From Polyangiaceae bacterium (lineage in GTDB: Bacteria > Myxococcota_A > Polyangia > Polyangiales > Polyangiaceae): a stretch of 39,103 nt of DNA. Made by a program: the position numbers and the translations under genes. Below the pieces are notes generated by a model. The model made no database searches, was not told the DNA's origin, and worked only from the letters and a program-made list of their open reading frames with translations. The stretch covers positions 1 through 39,103 of the forward strand of contig JAICQQ010000059.1 of NCBI GenBank assembly GCA_025937785.1, given 5' to 3'. Shown piece after piece: positions 1 to 7,214 of this stretch (positions within the stretch are counted from its first letter, which is position 1; each line of letters starts with the position of its first letter).

Positions 1-317
1 ACCCGCTGAAAGATGACGGGGAACCGTCGCGCCACGCGCGCTGCGCGGACACGCCGGAAGGCGGCGTCCTCACTCATGCGCAATTCGTACACACAATAGT
101 TGTAGAGGCTGGAACATGCCCGAAGGCGATGGATACCGCGCGCCTCCACCTCCGCGAGATGAGCCAGCAGGTCAGCGAGCATCTGGTTGGATCGCCCCAC
201 GAGCCGGCGCGTGCTCGTTAGGAGGTCGGCATCGGACACCTGATCCAAACGGTAGCCCGGCTCGTCGCTGACGGATCCGCCCACGGTAGATTTCGCGTGA
301 GTGTTTGGTGTGTTCAT
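1..317 (-). CDS. HNH-nuclease-type protein, N-terminal part (runs off left edge)
   Basis: The reverse strand from the ATG at 317 is open to base 1, giving 105 codons with no stop, so the C-terminal part lies outside the window. After a polar leader of about 25 residues the protein is helical: a stretch starting DADLLTSTRRLVGRSNQML is followed by AHLAEVEARGIHRLRACSS, then LYNYCVYELRMSEDAAFRR and a basic end. From memory, this segment resembles the helical N-terminal region of proteins annotated as HNH endonucleases in myxobacteria, where the HNH motif is C-terminal. The HNH motif itself is not visible here, so nuclease activity is inferred only. Composition looks like real coding sequence and not a shadow frame. 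Confidence 0.6.
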   Translation of the reverse strand, partial: MNTPNTHAKSTVGGSVSDEPGYRLDQVSDADLLTSTRRLVGRSNQMLADLLAHLAEVEARGIHRLRACSSLYNYCVYELRMSEDAAFRRVRAARVARRFPVIFQR

Positions 318-650
318 TCCGACAGCATACACCCTCGATTTTCGAGCCCCCTGGAGCCGCGCTCGCGGCCCATCGGCATAAAGAACACCTTCGCATGAGG
401 CGGAGCCCTGGAGAACGCGTGGGTGCAAGCGTTGTGCGCAAGCAATGCCCTGTTTTCGGTCGAGCAGCGAAGGTCGCCGCGCCTGATAACAAAACGATGT
501 CAAGGATAGAATGGCAAAAGTTGGTGCAGCGACCGTTCATAGTGACACTCACCCAAGCGCTGCGGAACGGGGGAGTCAGAATCCGGAGTGCGGCGAAGCG
601 ACGCCGCAAGCAGGCACCGGCGAGGCCGACACCTGCACGCGGCTGTGCGG
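318..650. other. Intergenic stretch between two minus-strand genes
   Basis: 333 bases with no convincing gene; the open frames here are Arg/Ala-rich shadows. The one structure seen is a 7-bp hairpin at 589-608 (arms TGCGGCG and CGCCGCA, 6-base loop), about 43 bases past the stop of the four-helix-bundle gene. It has no T-tract and could be a weak terminator or chance. The promoter of the left-edge gene should lie near 320-400, but I see no clear -35/-10 pair. Confidence 0.4.
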
Positions 651-977
651 TCAGTGGGTGAGCTTGTAGAGCATGGCCACGATACGATCGTAGTGAGCGA
701 GAACCTGGGTCGCGCCCGCGTCGCTGACGTGGCCCCAGCGAACGGCGGCGAGGACGCCCACGCGCACCTCGTTGGCGCTGCCCGCGGCCGACTGGTAGCG
801 AGTGCGCCGCGTTCCCGGGTCGCTGAGCGCCGCCTCGCCGATGTTGAGCACGCTGCTGTTGGCCGCGTCGGTGATCTGGCGAGCCAGGCTACGGTCGTGC
901 TTCTTGATGCGGACGACGATAGGCCGAAGCAGCGCGAGTGCTTCGAGCGCGACATCGAGGACTTCAAGTTTCATCAT
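651..977 (-). CDS. Four-helix-bundle protein (S23/IVS-type family)
   Basis: A 108-residue, almost entirely helical protein. The order LEVLDVALEALALLRPIV, then RIKKHDRSLARQITDAANS, then EAALSDPG and a late helix ending in RIVAMLYKLTH matches the short four-helix-bundle family first seen encoded in 23S rRNA intervening sequences; the Avd accessory proteins of diversity-generating retroelements share this fold. The start is the first of two adjacent ATGs (977), placed by a good ribosome site, AAAGGAG, eight bases upstream. A 16-bp perfect hairpin lies in the leader at 996-1038, and a 1.2-kb repeat array follows upstream. No reverse transcriptase is present in the window. The molecular role of this family is poorly known; nucleic-acid binding is inferred. 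Confidence 0.8.
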   Translation of the reverse strand: MMKLEVLDVALEALALLRPIVVRIKKHDRSLARQITDAANSSVLNIGEAALSDPGTRRTRYQSAAGSANEVRVGVLAAVRWGHVSDAGATQVLAHYDRIVAMLYKLTH

Positions 978-995
978 TGGAGACTCCTTTTCTGA

Positions 996-1038
996 GCCCA
1001 GCGTGCGGGGCTCGTCAGAGCCGCCCCGCACGCTGGGC
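996..1038. repeat. Perfect 16-bp inverted repeat upstream of the four-helix-bundle gene
   Basis: Arms 996-1011 (GCCCAGCGTGCGGGGC) and 1023-1038 (its exact reverse complement) flank an 11-base loop that itself contains GGCTC/GAGCC complementarity. The hairpin ends about 19 bases from the start codon of the gene at 977 and would form in its mRNA leader. With no T-run it is not a classical terminator. It could be an attenuator, a protein-binding site or the edge of a mobile repeat. Confidence 0.85.
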
Positions 1039-1153
1039 GAATGGAGGAGCGAACCGATGAGGCTCGGCCTCGATCCCGCGACAGCGCCGAGCTTGCCTTG
1101 CAGAGCGTCAGTGCCAGCGAAGCTGGCGCGCGCCTGCGCCCGGTCACCGGACG

Positions 1154-1300
1154 CAGTCAGGGAACCCCGTGGCCGTGACCGAAGCCGTGGCCGTGCCCGT
1201 GGCCGTAACCGAAGCCGTGGCCGTGCCCGTGGCCGTGCCCGAAGCCGTGGCCGTGCCCGTGGCCGTGCCCGTGGCCGTGGCCGGCAGACCGTGGACGAAG
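1154..1300. repeat. Hexamer array of CCGNNN units (GTGGCC/GTGCCC/GAAGCC)
   Basis: About 20 consecutive 6-base steps, mostly CCGTGG, CCGTGC and CCGAAG, with single CCGTGA and CCGTAA. The 6-base period keeps several frames open and yields artefactual Val-Ala-Val-Pro or Thr-Ala-Thr-Gly peptides; these are not believable genes. The units run in the opposite sense to the GGTCAC arrays that follow, since GTGACC is the reverse complement of GGTCAC. Confidence 0.8.
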
Positions 1301-1328
1301 ACCGTGGCGGGGCTAACCCGGCACGACG

Positions 1329-1400
1329 ACGCGTCGCCCCGAAACCGCGCTGGCGCGGAAGCTGGGCACACGTCTTGCGAGGCGCCACACGACGCGCCCC
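1329..1400. repeat. Core repeat, copy A
   Basis: First of four copies of a roughly 76-bp core. Every copy contains CCGCGCTGGCGCGG, a perfect 6-2-6 inverted repeat, followed by AGCTGGGCA, GCGTCTTGCG or ACGTCTTGCG, and an end in GACGCGCCC. Copy A is the most diverged, reading GAGGCGCCACACGACG where B to D read TAGCTCCACACCGACG. It sits between the CCGNNN array and the first GGTCAC array. Confidence 0.75.
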
Positions 1401-1583
1401 GGTCACTGCCCCGCCACTCGGTCACGGTCACGGCACTCGGTCACGGAGTCCGGTCACGGCACTCGGTCACGGTCACGGCACTCGGTCACGGTCACGGCCC
1501 CGGCGCTCGGTCACGGTCACGGCACTCGGTCACGGCACTCGGTCAGGGAGCCGGTCACGGTCACGGTCACGAGAGCCGCCCCG
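1400..1583. repeat. GGTCAC/GGCACT array 1
   Basis: Imperfect hexamer array with many CGGTCA steps broken by CGGCACT heptamers, for example CGGTCACGGCACTCGGTCAC. It directly follows core copy A. No coding potential is believable: the open frames are Arg/Ser/His/Gly repeats. Confidence 0.75.
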
Positions 1584-1633
1584 CTCGGTGGCCGGAAGAC
1601 CGTGACGGAAAGCCGTGGCGGCTAGCCGAGACC

Positions 1634-1709
1634 GCGAGGCGTCGCCCCGAAACCGCGCTGGCGCGGAAGCTGGGCACACGTCTTGCGTAGCTCCACACCG
1701 ACGCGCCCC
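1634..1709. repeat. Core repeat, copy B
   Basis: Runs from GCGAGGCGTCGCCCCGAAAC to CCGACGCGCCCC, with the CCGCGC-TG-GCGCGG inverted repeat in the middle. It is followed at 1720-1770 by a short GGTCAC array. The spacing to copy A is 308 bases, against 227 (B to C) and 179 (C to D), so the intervening arrays vary in length while the core is conserved. Confidence 0.8.
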
Positions 1710-1767
1710 GCACGGCTCACGGTCACGGTCACGGCCCCGGTCACGGTCACGGCCCCCGGTCACGGTC

Positions 1768-2125
1768 ACGGTACACGATCAGGAAACCCGCGACGGTGGC
1801 CGAAGAGCTCGACGGTAGCCGGTCACCCGAGCAGCCGCCGTGTGCGGCTGAGCGAGCAGCGCGAGGCTTCGCACGGAAACCGCGCTGGCGCGGCAGCTGG
1901 GCATGCGTCTTGCGTAGCTCCACACCGACGCGCCCGATCACGGTCACGGTACACGATCAGGAAACCCGCGACGGCGGCTCGAAGAGCTCGACGGTAGCCG
2001 GTCACCCGAGCAGCCGCCGAGTGCGGCTGAGCGAGCAGCGCGAGGCGTCGCACCGAAACCGCGCTGGCGCGGCAGCTGGGCATGCGTCTTGCGTAGCTCC
2101 ACACCGACGCGCCCCGGTCACGAGC
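1768..2125. repeat. Two tandem 179-bp units carrying core copies C and D
   Basis: Two nearly identical 179-bp units (phase marker ACGATCAGGAAACCCGCGAC at 1775 and 1954). Each has a unique-looking part with GAAGAGCTCGACGGTAGCCG, then the core (C 1860-1935, D 2040-2115), then GGTCAC hexamers. Differences are scattered single bases, which fits an old tandem duplication or ongoing conversion. No gene is evident. Confidence 0.85.
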
Positions 2126-2275
2126 ACGGAGTCCGGTCACGGGAAGCCGGTCACGGCCACGGAGTCCGGTCACGGAAGCCGGTCACGGAAGCCGGTTCAC
2201 GGAAGCCGGTCACGGAAGCCGGTCACGGAAGCCGGTCACGGAAGCCGGTCACGGTCACGGAAGCCGGTCAGGGCT
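2116..2275. repeat. GGTCACGGAAGCC 13-bp array
   Basis: At least six copies of the 13-bp unit GGTCACGGAAGCC, with one 14-bp variant carrying an extra T and some units with GGAGTCC in place of GGAAGCC. Because 13 is not a multiple of 3, no frame can be maintained, which argues for selection or drift at DNA level and against protein coding. This is the last block of the array before the hydrolase gene. Confidence 0.85.
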
Positions 2276-2320
2276 ACGGAGGCGTGCCTGACGCTGGCAC
2301 CGCGAAGACGGCAGGCTTCG

Positions 2321-2352
2321 AGGCGAGTAGGCGTTGCGCAGCAACGCCAAGT
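2321..2352 (-). repeat. REP-like hairpin element, copy 1
   Basis: Perfect 8-bp stem GGCGTTGC/GCAACGCC with a 3-base loop (2330-2348), 23 bases beyond the stop of the minus-strand hydrolase gene. Read on the minus strand it is TTGGCGTTGCTGCGCAACGC, followed by CTACTCGCC. A second copy with the same flanks, and with one C-G pair replaced by G-C, lies at 27250-27281 on the plus strand, also just after a stop codon. The pyrimidine-rich run is before the hairpin and not after it, so a standard rho-independent terminator is unlikely. Confidence 0.7.
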
Positions 2353-2370
2353 AAAAATGGAACCGCGCGC

Positions 2371-3297
2371 CTACTCTGCCGGCACTCGCCAGCGGTCGCG
2401 CAACCAGTTGAACAGCGTGTTGTCGAGCTGGCGCAGGTGGTCGCCGTGGTCGCGGGCCTCGGTGCCTTCGAAGCCCATCAGGTGGAACGAGTGCGCGTGG
2501 ACCTCCGAGGTCATGCGCAGCGCACCGAGGCGCTCCTCGTCCAGGTGGAGCACGCGGAGCAGGCCTAGGTCGTGGAGGACCGCGTCGGTGGTTTCGGTCG
2601 TGGAGGCGAAGTCGATGGTGGGGATCGCCGAGTGCGTCATCACCATCAGCTTGTCGTCGGTGAGCGCTTGCTTCGCGAAGGCCACGAAGGGTTCGAGGCC
2701 GGTCTCGCTGATGATGCGGGGGTACTTGTTGACGAGGCCCGTGTGCAGGCCGTCGGAGAGCAGGACGGCGTCGACGCGGGCGGCGTGGGCGTCGTCGCGG
2801 ATGAGCTTTTGGATCGAGGCGTAGCCGGCGCTCCAGCCGCTGAGCGCGATGCGGCCGATCTTCGCGGGAGCGCTGGGGCAGAGCTCGTGGATGTAGCGTT
2901 CGGCGGAGGTGAGCAGCTGGTCGAAGGCTTCGCGGTAGCTGTAGCGTTCGGCGTAGGGCTTCGTGGTTTCGCCGTGGTTCATGATGAACAGCGCGGCGTT
3001 CAGCGTGTTGCGGCGCCAGGCGCGTTCGACCAGGAACGGGTTGCCGTGGAAATGGAAGACGACGTCGACGGCTTCGAAGCCTTGGAAGCACTCGCCGGGG
3101 GTGACGACGACCGTGCCGCGACGGGTGGTCATCTTCTTGGGTTCGCTGGCGTGCGGCTTGGGGCGATCGCGGCCGTCGATCTGCACGGCGTCGGCCGTCA
3201 ATTCGCGGGGCTCGGAGTGCTTGGCTAACGCTTGCCCGCCGATGCGGCTGAAGGTCAGCAGGCCTACCGTCAGTAGGATCGTCGCGATTGACCGCAT
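2371..3297 (-). CDS. Secreted alpha/beta-hydrolase-like protein
   Basis: 308 residues. The N-terminus MRSIATILLTVGLLTFSRIG is a signal peptide or membrane anchor, so the protein probably acts in the envelope. The core has FHFHGNPF (about 81-88, candidate oxyanion region), then IALSGWSAGYASIQKL with the nucleophile-elbow motif G-W-S-A-G (Ser156), then VLLSDGLHTG, a likely acidic-residue loop. The His of the triad may be in EVHAHSFHLMGF. These features fit an alpha/beta hydrolase of uncertain substrate; esterase activity is a guess. AGGGG lies eight bases before the ATG. It stands alone between two repeat regions. Confidence 0.75.
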   Translation of the reverse strand: MRSIATILLTVGLLTFSRIGGQALAKHSEPRELTADAVQIDGRDRPKPHASEPKKMTTRRGTVVVTPGECFQGFEAVDVVFHFHGNPFLVERAWRRNTLNAALFIMNHGETTKPYAERYSYREAFDQLLTSAERYIHELCPSAPAKIGRIALSGWSAGYASIQKLIRDDAHAARVDAVLLSDGLHTGLVNKYPRIISETGLEPFVAFAKQALTDDKLMVMTHSAIPTIDFASTTETTDAVLHDLGLLRVLHLDEERLGALRMTSEVHAHSFHLMGFEGTEARDHGDHLRQLDNTLFNWLRDRWRVPAE

Positions 3298-3612
3298 TGC
3301 CCCTATTGTTAAGGGAGTTTTGGGCGACCATGCAACGCTTAGTCGCGGGAAAAGCGCTATGATTGTACCGTCTTGCTCGAAACGGCTCGGGCCGGGCTCG
3401 CGTCATCCTCTAGCGGCGAAAAATTCCATGTCTCGAAAATCCACTGCTGACCACAGTGTCAGTGTCACCAGCATGCCCAGTATCACCAGCATGCCCAGTG
3501 TCACCAGCATGCCCAGTGTCACCAGCATGCCCAGTGTCACCAGCATTCCCGGTGTCACTAGCAGCGCCAGTGTCAGAAGCTTCGCATCGAAGCACTTCGC
3601 GAAAGGCCTGCG
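3298..3612. other. Divergent intergenic region with 18-bp tandem repeat
   Basis: Separates the hydrolase and nadE start codons. Its right half is the 18-bp tandem array at 3461-3575. The left half (3298-3420) is less GC-rich and should hold both promoters, but no consensus pair stands out. A 61-codon reverse frame (3410-3595) reads the array as Gly-Asp-Thr-Gly-His-Ala; it has no convincing ribosome site and is not called as a gene. Confidence 0.5.
3461..3575. repeat. 18-bp tandem repeat AGTGTCACCAGCATGCCC, about six copies
   Basis: Five near-perfect units (3461-3550), a diverged sixth (3551-3568) and a partial seventh. Each unit contains the palindrome GCATGC. The array ends about 38 bases before the nadE ATG, so it would lie in or next to the nadE leader. 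Confidence 0.85.
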
Positions 3613-5616
3613 ATGAAGCTGATTCGAGTAGCAGCGTGCACGCTGAACCAGACGCCGCTGGCGTGGGACGATAACCAGCAGCGGATCGTGAGGGCGATCG
3701 AGCGGGCGCGCGAAGCGGGGGCGGCGGTGTTGTGTCTGCCGGAGCTGTGCATCACCGGGTACGGCTGCGAGGACGCGTTTTTGGGGGCGTCGACGCACGA
3801 GACGGCGATCGAGGTGTTGCTGGAGATCGCGGGGCAGACGCGCGGGATGGCGGTGAGTTTGGGGCTCCCGATCCGGGTGGACAAGGCGAACTACAACGCG
3901 TCTTGTCTGGTGGTGGATGGGGAGATCCGCGGCTTCGTGGCGAAGCGGGCGCTGGCGGGGGACGGGATCCATTACGAGCCGCGTTGGTTCAAGCCGTGGC
4001 CGCTCGGGCGTCGCACGACGGTACCCGTGGGCGGCGTGGATTATCCGCTGGGGGACATTCACTTCGACGTGGGGGGCATCAAGATCGGGTTCGAGATCTG
4101 TGAGGATGCCTGGGTGGCGAAGCGCCCGGGGCTCGAGCTGGCGTTGGAGGCGGTGGACGTGATCTTGAATCCGAGCGCCAGCCATTTTGCCTTTGGCAAG
4201 TACGCCGTGCGCGACCGGCTCGTGCTCGAGGGGTCGCGGGCATTCGGGGTGAGTTACGTGTACGCGAATCTGCTGGGGAACGAGGCAGGGCGCGCGATTT
4301 ACGATGGGGACGCGTTGATCGCGACGCAGGGGCGGATCGTGGCGCGCGCGACGCGCTTTTGTTTCTCGGATCTGGAGCTGGTGACGGCCGTGGTCGACAT
4401 CGACAACACCCGCAGTCGTCACAGCGGGCTCACGGGGTTCAATCCCGATGTGCGGGCGGAGAACTTGCGGGTGCGCGTGCCCTTCGTGTTGCCGCAGGCC
4501 CAGCCGGAGAAACCAGCGCTGGCGAAGGAGACGTGGGAGAAGAACTCCCACGTCAAGGAAGAAGAGTTCGCGCGCGCGACGGCTTTGGCGCTGTTCGATT
4601 ATCTCCGGAAGAGCCAGTCGCAGGGGTTCGTGGTGTCGTTGAGCGGGGGCGCGGACTCGGCGGCGGTCGCCTGTTTGGTGCGGCTGATGGTGGCGCTGGG
4701 GGTGGCGGAGCTCGGGCTCGGCGGGTTCGTGGCGCGGCTGTCGCATGTGCGCTGGCTCGATCAGGCGATCACGGAGCACGACGTGGTGCGGGCGCTGCTC
4801 ACGACCGTGTATCAGTCCACGCGCAACAGCGGGGAGACGACGCGGACCGCAGCGCGCGAGCTGGCGACGGCGCTGGGGGCGACGCACTACGAACTCGACG
4901 TGGACGCGCTGGTGCAGGGGTACACGGCGCTGGCGGAGGGGGCGATCGGGCGGGCGCTGGAGTGGTCGAGCGACGACGTGGCGCTGCAGAACATTCAGGC
5001 GCGCGTGCGCTCGCCGAGCGTGTGGATGCTGGCGAACCTGAAGGGGGCATTGCTTTTGGCGACGAGCAATCGCTCGGAGGCGGCGGTGGGTTACGCCACG
5101 ATGGATGGCGATACGTCGGGCGGACTGAGCCCGATCGCGGGCATCGACAAGGCGTACCTGCGGCGCTGGCTCGGCTGGCTCGAGCGCGTGGGGCCGCTGG
5201 GGGTGGGGCCGATCGCAGCCTTGGCGGCGGTGAACGCGCAAGCGCCCACGGCCGAGCTGCGGCCGAGCGAGGCGGGGCAGACCGACGAGGCGGATCTGAT
5301 GCCATACGAGTTGCTCGACGCGATCGAGCGCGCGGCGATCCGGGACAAGCTTACGCCGGTGGACGTGTACCGCGTGATGCGGACCCAGTTCGCCCAGTAC
5401 TCTCCGGAGCAGCTCGGGGCGTGGGTGGAGCGGTTCTTTCGGTTGTGGTGCCGCAATCAGTGGAAGCGGGAGCGGTACGCGCCGTCGTTCCATGTGGACG
5501 ACGCGAACCTCGATCCGAAGACCTGGTGCCGTTTCCCGATTCTCTCAGGCGGCTTCGAGCGGGAGTTGGCTGCCTTGCAGCGATGGGTTGCAGAGGAAGC
5601 TCAGTCGTTCGAGTAA
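3613..5616 (+). CDS. nadE: Glutamine-dependent NAD+ synthetase
   Basis: 667 residues, the size of the two-domain glutamine-hydrolysing enzyme that amidates nicotinic acid adenine dinucleotide to NAD+ in the cytoplasm. The N-terminal nitrilase-type glutaminase shows its triad: Glu44 (LCLPELCITGYG), Lys111 (GFVAKRAL) and Cys163 (IGFEICEDAW). The C-terminal synthetase has the ATP PP-loop SGGADSAA at 344-351 and the later conserved stretch LLATSNRSEAAVGYATMDGD. The ATG is preceded by GAAAGG. The last 16 bases overlap tail-to-tail with the lipoprotein gene on the other strand. Start and identity are secure. Confidence 0.97.
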   Translation: MKLIRVAACTLNQTPLAWDDNQQRIVRAIERAREAGAAVLCLPELCITGYGCEDAFLGASTHETAIEVLLEIAGQTRGMAVSLGLPIRVDKANYNASCLVVDGEIRGFVAKRALAGDGIHYEPRWFKPWPLGRRTTVPVGGVDYPLGDIHFDVGGIKIGFEICEDAWVAKRPGLELALEAVDVILNPSASHFAFGKYAVRDRLVLEGSRAFGVSYVYANLLGNEAGRAIYDGDALIATQGRIVARATRFCFSDLELVTAVVDIDNTRSRHSGLTGFNPDVRAENLRVRVPFVLPQAQPEKPALAKETWEKNSHVKEEEFARATALALFDYLRKSQSQGFVVSLSGGADSAAVACLVRLMVALGVAELGLGGFVARLSHVRWLDQAITEHDVVRALLTTVYQSTRNSGETTRTAARELATALGATHYELDVDALVQGYTALAEGAIGRALEWSSDDVALQNIQARVRSPSVWMLANLKGALLLATSNRSEAAVGYATMDGDTSGGLSPIAGIDKAYLRRWLGWLERVGPLGVGPIAALAAVNAQAPTAELRPSEAGQTDEADLMPYELLDAIERAAIRDKLTPVDVYRVMRTQFAQYSPEQLGAWVERFFRLWCRNQWKRERYAPSFHVDDANLDPKTWCRFPILSGGFERELAALQRWVAEEAQSFE

Positions 5617-7214
5617 CAGAGCCTGACCTGATCCCCCTGCCCGGCGTAGAGCGTGACGGCGAGATTGGTGCACACCGGGAACTCGTCGGGGCAGTCTGCC
5701 GAGTTACGGCAGTAAGGGGTGCATTGACTTTCCATGCAGCCGAGGCCGTCGTCGCACTGATCGTTGCGCTCGCAGGCGCTGCCGACGGCCCCGCCTTCGG
5801 ACGGCACGCAGTAGGCGCCGGTATCGAGGTTGGTCGGCGCGGTGCTGACCGCGACGCATTGGTACAGATCCGGGCAGGGCTTGGCGTCGTCCCCCGCGAC
5901 TCGGTCGGCGAGCACGGGTTCGCAGGGCGCGTTGCAGTAGAACGCGCCGGGGATGGGCTCGTCGGTGCCGGTATTGATGGCTTGGAAACAGCCGCCGATC
6001 TCACAGGTGTCGTCGCCGGGTTCCTCGCAGGCGGGGTAACAGAAGCCGCCGACGCAGGAACCGCCCGCGGGTGAGCAATCTTCTTGGAGCGAACATTCGC
6101 CCCACGCCGGCACGGTGCCTTCGGGGAGGCACTCGGTCGTGCCGGACACGAAGTCGTTGATCTTGCAGGCTTCACCCGCCTCGCAACCGCACTGGGGGTA
6201 CATCGAGCACACGAACTCGCCGGTGTCGCAGCCGCCGCAGTAGCCGAGGTCTTCGGCAGGGGCACCGAAGGCGAGGCAGGACAGCGTTCCCTCACACACG
6301 CCGTCGTCACCGGGGTAGCAGTAGCGGGTGCACGTCAGCTCGGTCTGATCGCAGAAGTGACCGGGCGCGCACAGGAAGCTATTGGGCTGTTCATCCTCGT
6401 CGACGCACGAATCGCCGTGTTCGCCCTCGCCGCTGGGCGCGGCACAGGTGGTCTGCAGCTCGTTCTCGTCGTCCAGATAGGCGTAACAGAAGGCACCTTC
6501 GGGGCACGCGATGCCACCCTCGACGGCCGCGGTGGGGTCGACGGGATCGCAAGCTTCACTGCAGTAGCCGAGGCCTTCGATCGGCTGTTCGCCGTCGTAC
6601 ACGTCGAGACAGTCGGCGCTTTCCCAGCCGCAGTCGTCGTCGGTGACGCAGTACTGTTTGCACATGCTGGCGATGCAGCCGTGGCCCTTCGGGCAATCGG
6701 CATCCGAGTCGCACAGGTCGTAGGGGTCGGTTTCGCCGATGGGCCCGCACTCTGTGCGGTCGCTGCTGGCGTTGTACTGGCAGTTTTCGGTCGCGTCGCA
6801 GCCGCAGTTCGTGACGACGTGGCACTCCCAGTCCGGGTTGTCGGTGCAGCCGCCCGTGCCCGCGGTGCCGCCCGAGCCGCCCGCCGTAGTCCCCGTGGTG
6901 CCGCCCGTCGCGCTGCTGCCGCCCGTGCTCGAGCCGCCCGTGCTGGTAGTTCCGCCCCTTCCAGCACTGCCGCCGCTTCCAGCACTGCCGCCGCTTCCAG
7001 CACTGCCGCCGTTCGCGGACGTGCCGCCGCTTCCGGAGCTGCCGCCCTCCGTACCGCCCGAGCTGCTGCTCCCGCCCGCGTCCGAGGTGCCACCCGCCCC
7101 ACCGGCGCCTCCGCTGGCGTCATCGATGACCTCGAGGTCGTTCACGCCGGAGACGAATTGGCAGCCGACCGTCCATGCGCCGATGAGGCTTGCGAGTGCG
7201 AGCGTCCGTTTCAT
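5601..7214 (-). CDS. Cys-rich lipoprotein with Gly/Ser linker
   Basis: 537 residues. The N-terminus MKRTLALASLIGAWTVGCQF is a lipoprotein signal with Cys18 as the lipidated residue. Residues about 35-115 are a low-complexity linker of GGS, GSGG and GG(T/A) repeats, including several GSAGSGG units. The remainder is dense in spaced cysteines (C-x-x-C-x-C clusters, CxSxC(K/T)xYC patterns), which suggests a disulfide-stabilised repeat domain on the cell surface. This architecture is typical of myxobacterial surface proteins of unknown function. Its ATG overlaps the stop of the upstream PEGA gene by one base (TGATG), so translation is coupled and it is the third gene of the kinase operon. Confidence 0.85.
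   Translation of the reverse strand: MKRTLALASLIGAWTVGCQFVSGVNDLEVIDDASGGAGGAGGTSDAGGSSSSGGTEGGSSGSGGTSANGGSAGSGGSAGSGGSAGRGGTTSTGGSSTGGSSATGGTTGTTAGGSGGTAGTGGCTDNPDWECHVVTNCGCDATENCQYNASSDRTECGPIGETDPYDLCDSDADCPKGHGCIASMCKQYCVTDDDCGWESADCLDVYDGEQPIEGLGYCSEACDPVDPTAAVEGGIACPEGAFCYAYLDDENELQTTCAAPSGEGEHGDSCVDEDEQPNSFLCAPGHFCDQTELTCTRYCYPGDDGVCEGTLSCLAFGAPAEDLGYCGGCDTGEFVCSMYPQCGCEAGEACKINDFVSGTTECLPEGTVPAWGECSLQEDCSPAGGSCVGGFCYPACEEPGDDTCEIGGCFQAINTGTDEPIPGAFYCNAPCEPVLADRVAGDDAKPCPDLYQCVAVSTAPTNLDTGAYCVPSEGGAVGSACERNDQCDDGLGCMESQCTPYCRNSADCPDEFPVCTNLAVTLYAGQGDQVRLCYSND

Noticed and set aside
651..977. Diversity-generating retroelement (Avd-like protein next to repeats)
   Set aside because: No reverse transcriptase or template/variable repeat pair with adenine-specific differences was seen in the window; the array is simple-sequence DNA.
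1144..2173. Long open frames of Val-Ala-Val-Pro, Arg-Ser-Arg or Thr-Ala-Thr-Gly repeats
   Set aside because: They are open in several frames at once because of 6-bp and 13-bp DNA repeats, have no ribosome sites, and break at the 13-bp units.
3410..3595. Small reverse frame with Gly-Asp-Thr-Gly-His-Ala repeats
   Set aside because: It is the 18-bp array read in one frame, with no ribosome site. Kept as a repeat, not as a gene.
3403..5493. 696-codon Arg/Pro/His-rich frame opposite nadE
   Set aside because: Shadow of a high-GC gene: nadE on the other strand has intact catalytic motifs throughout.
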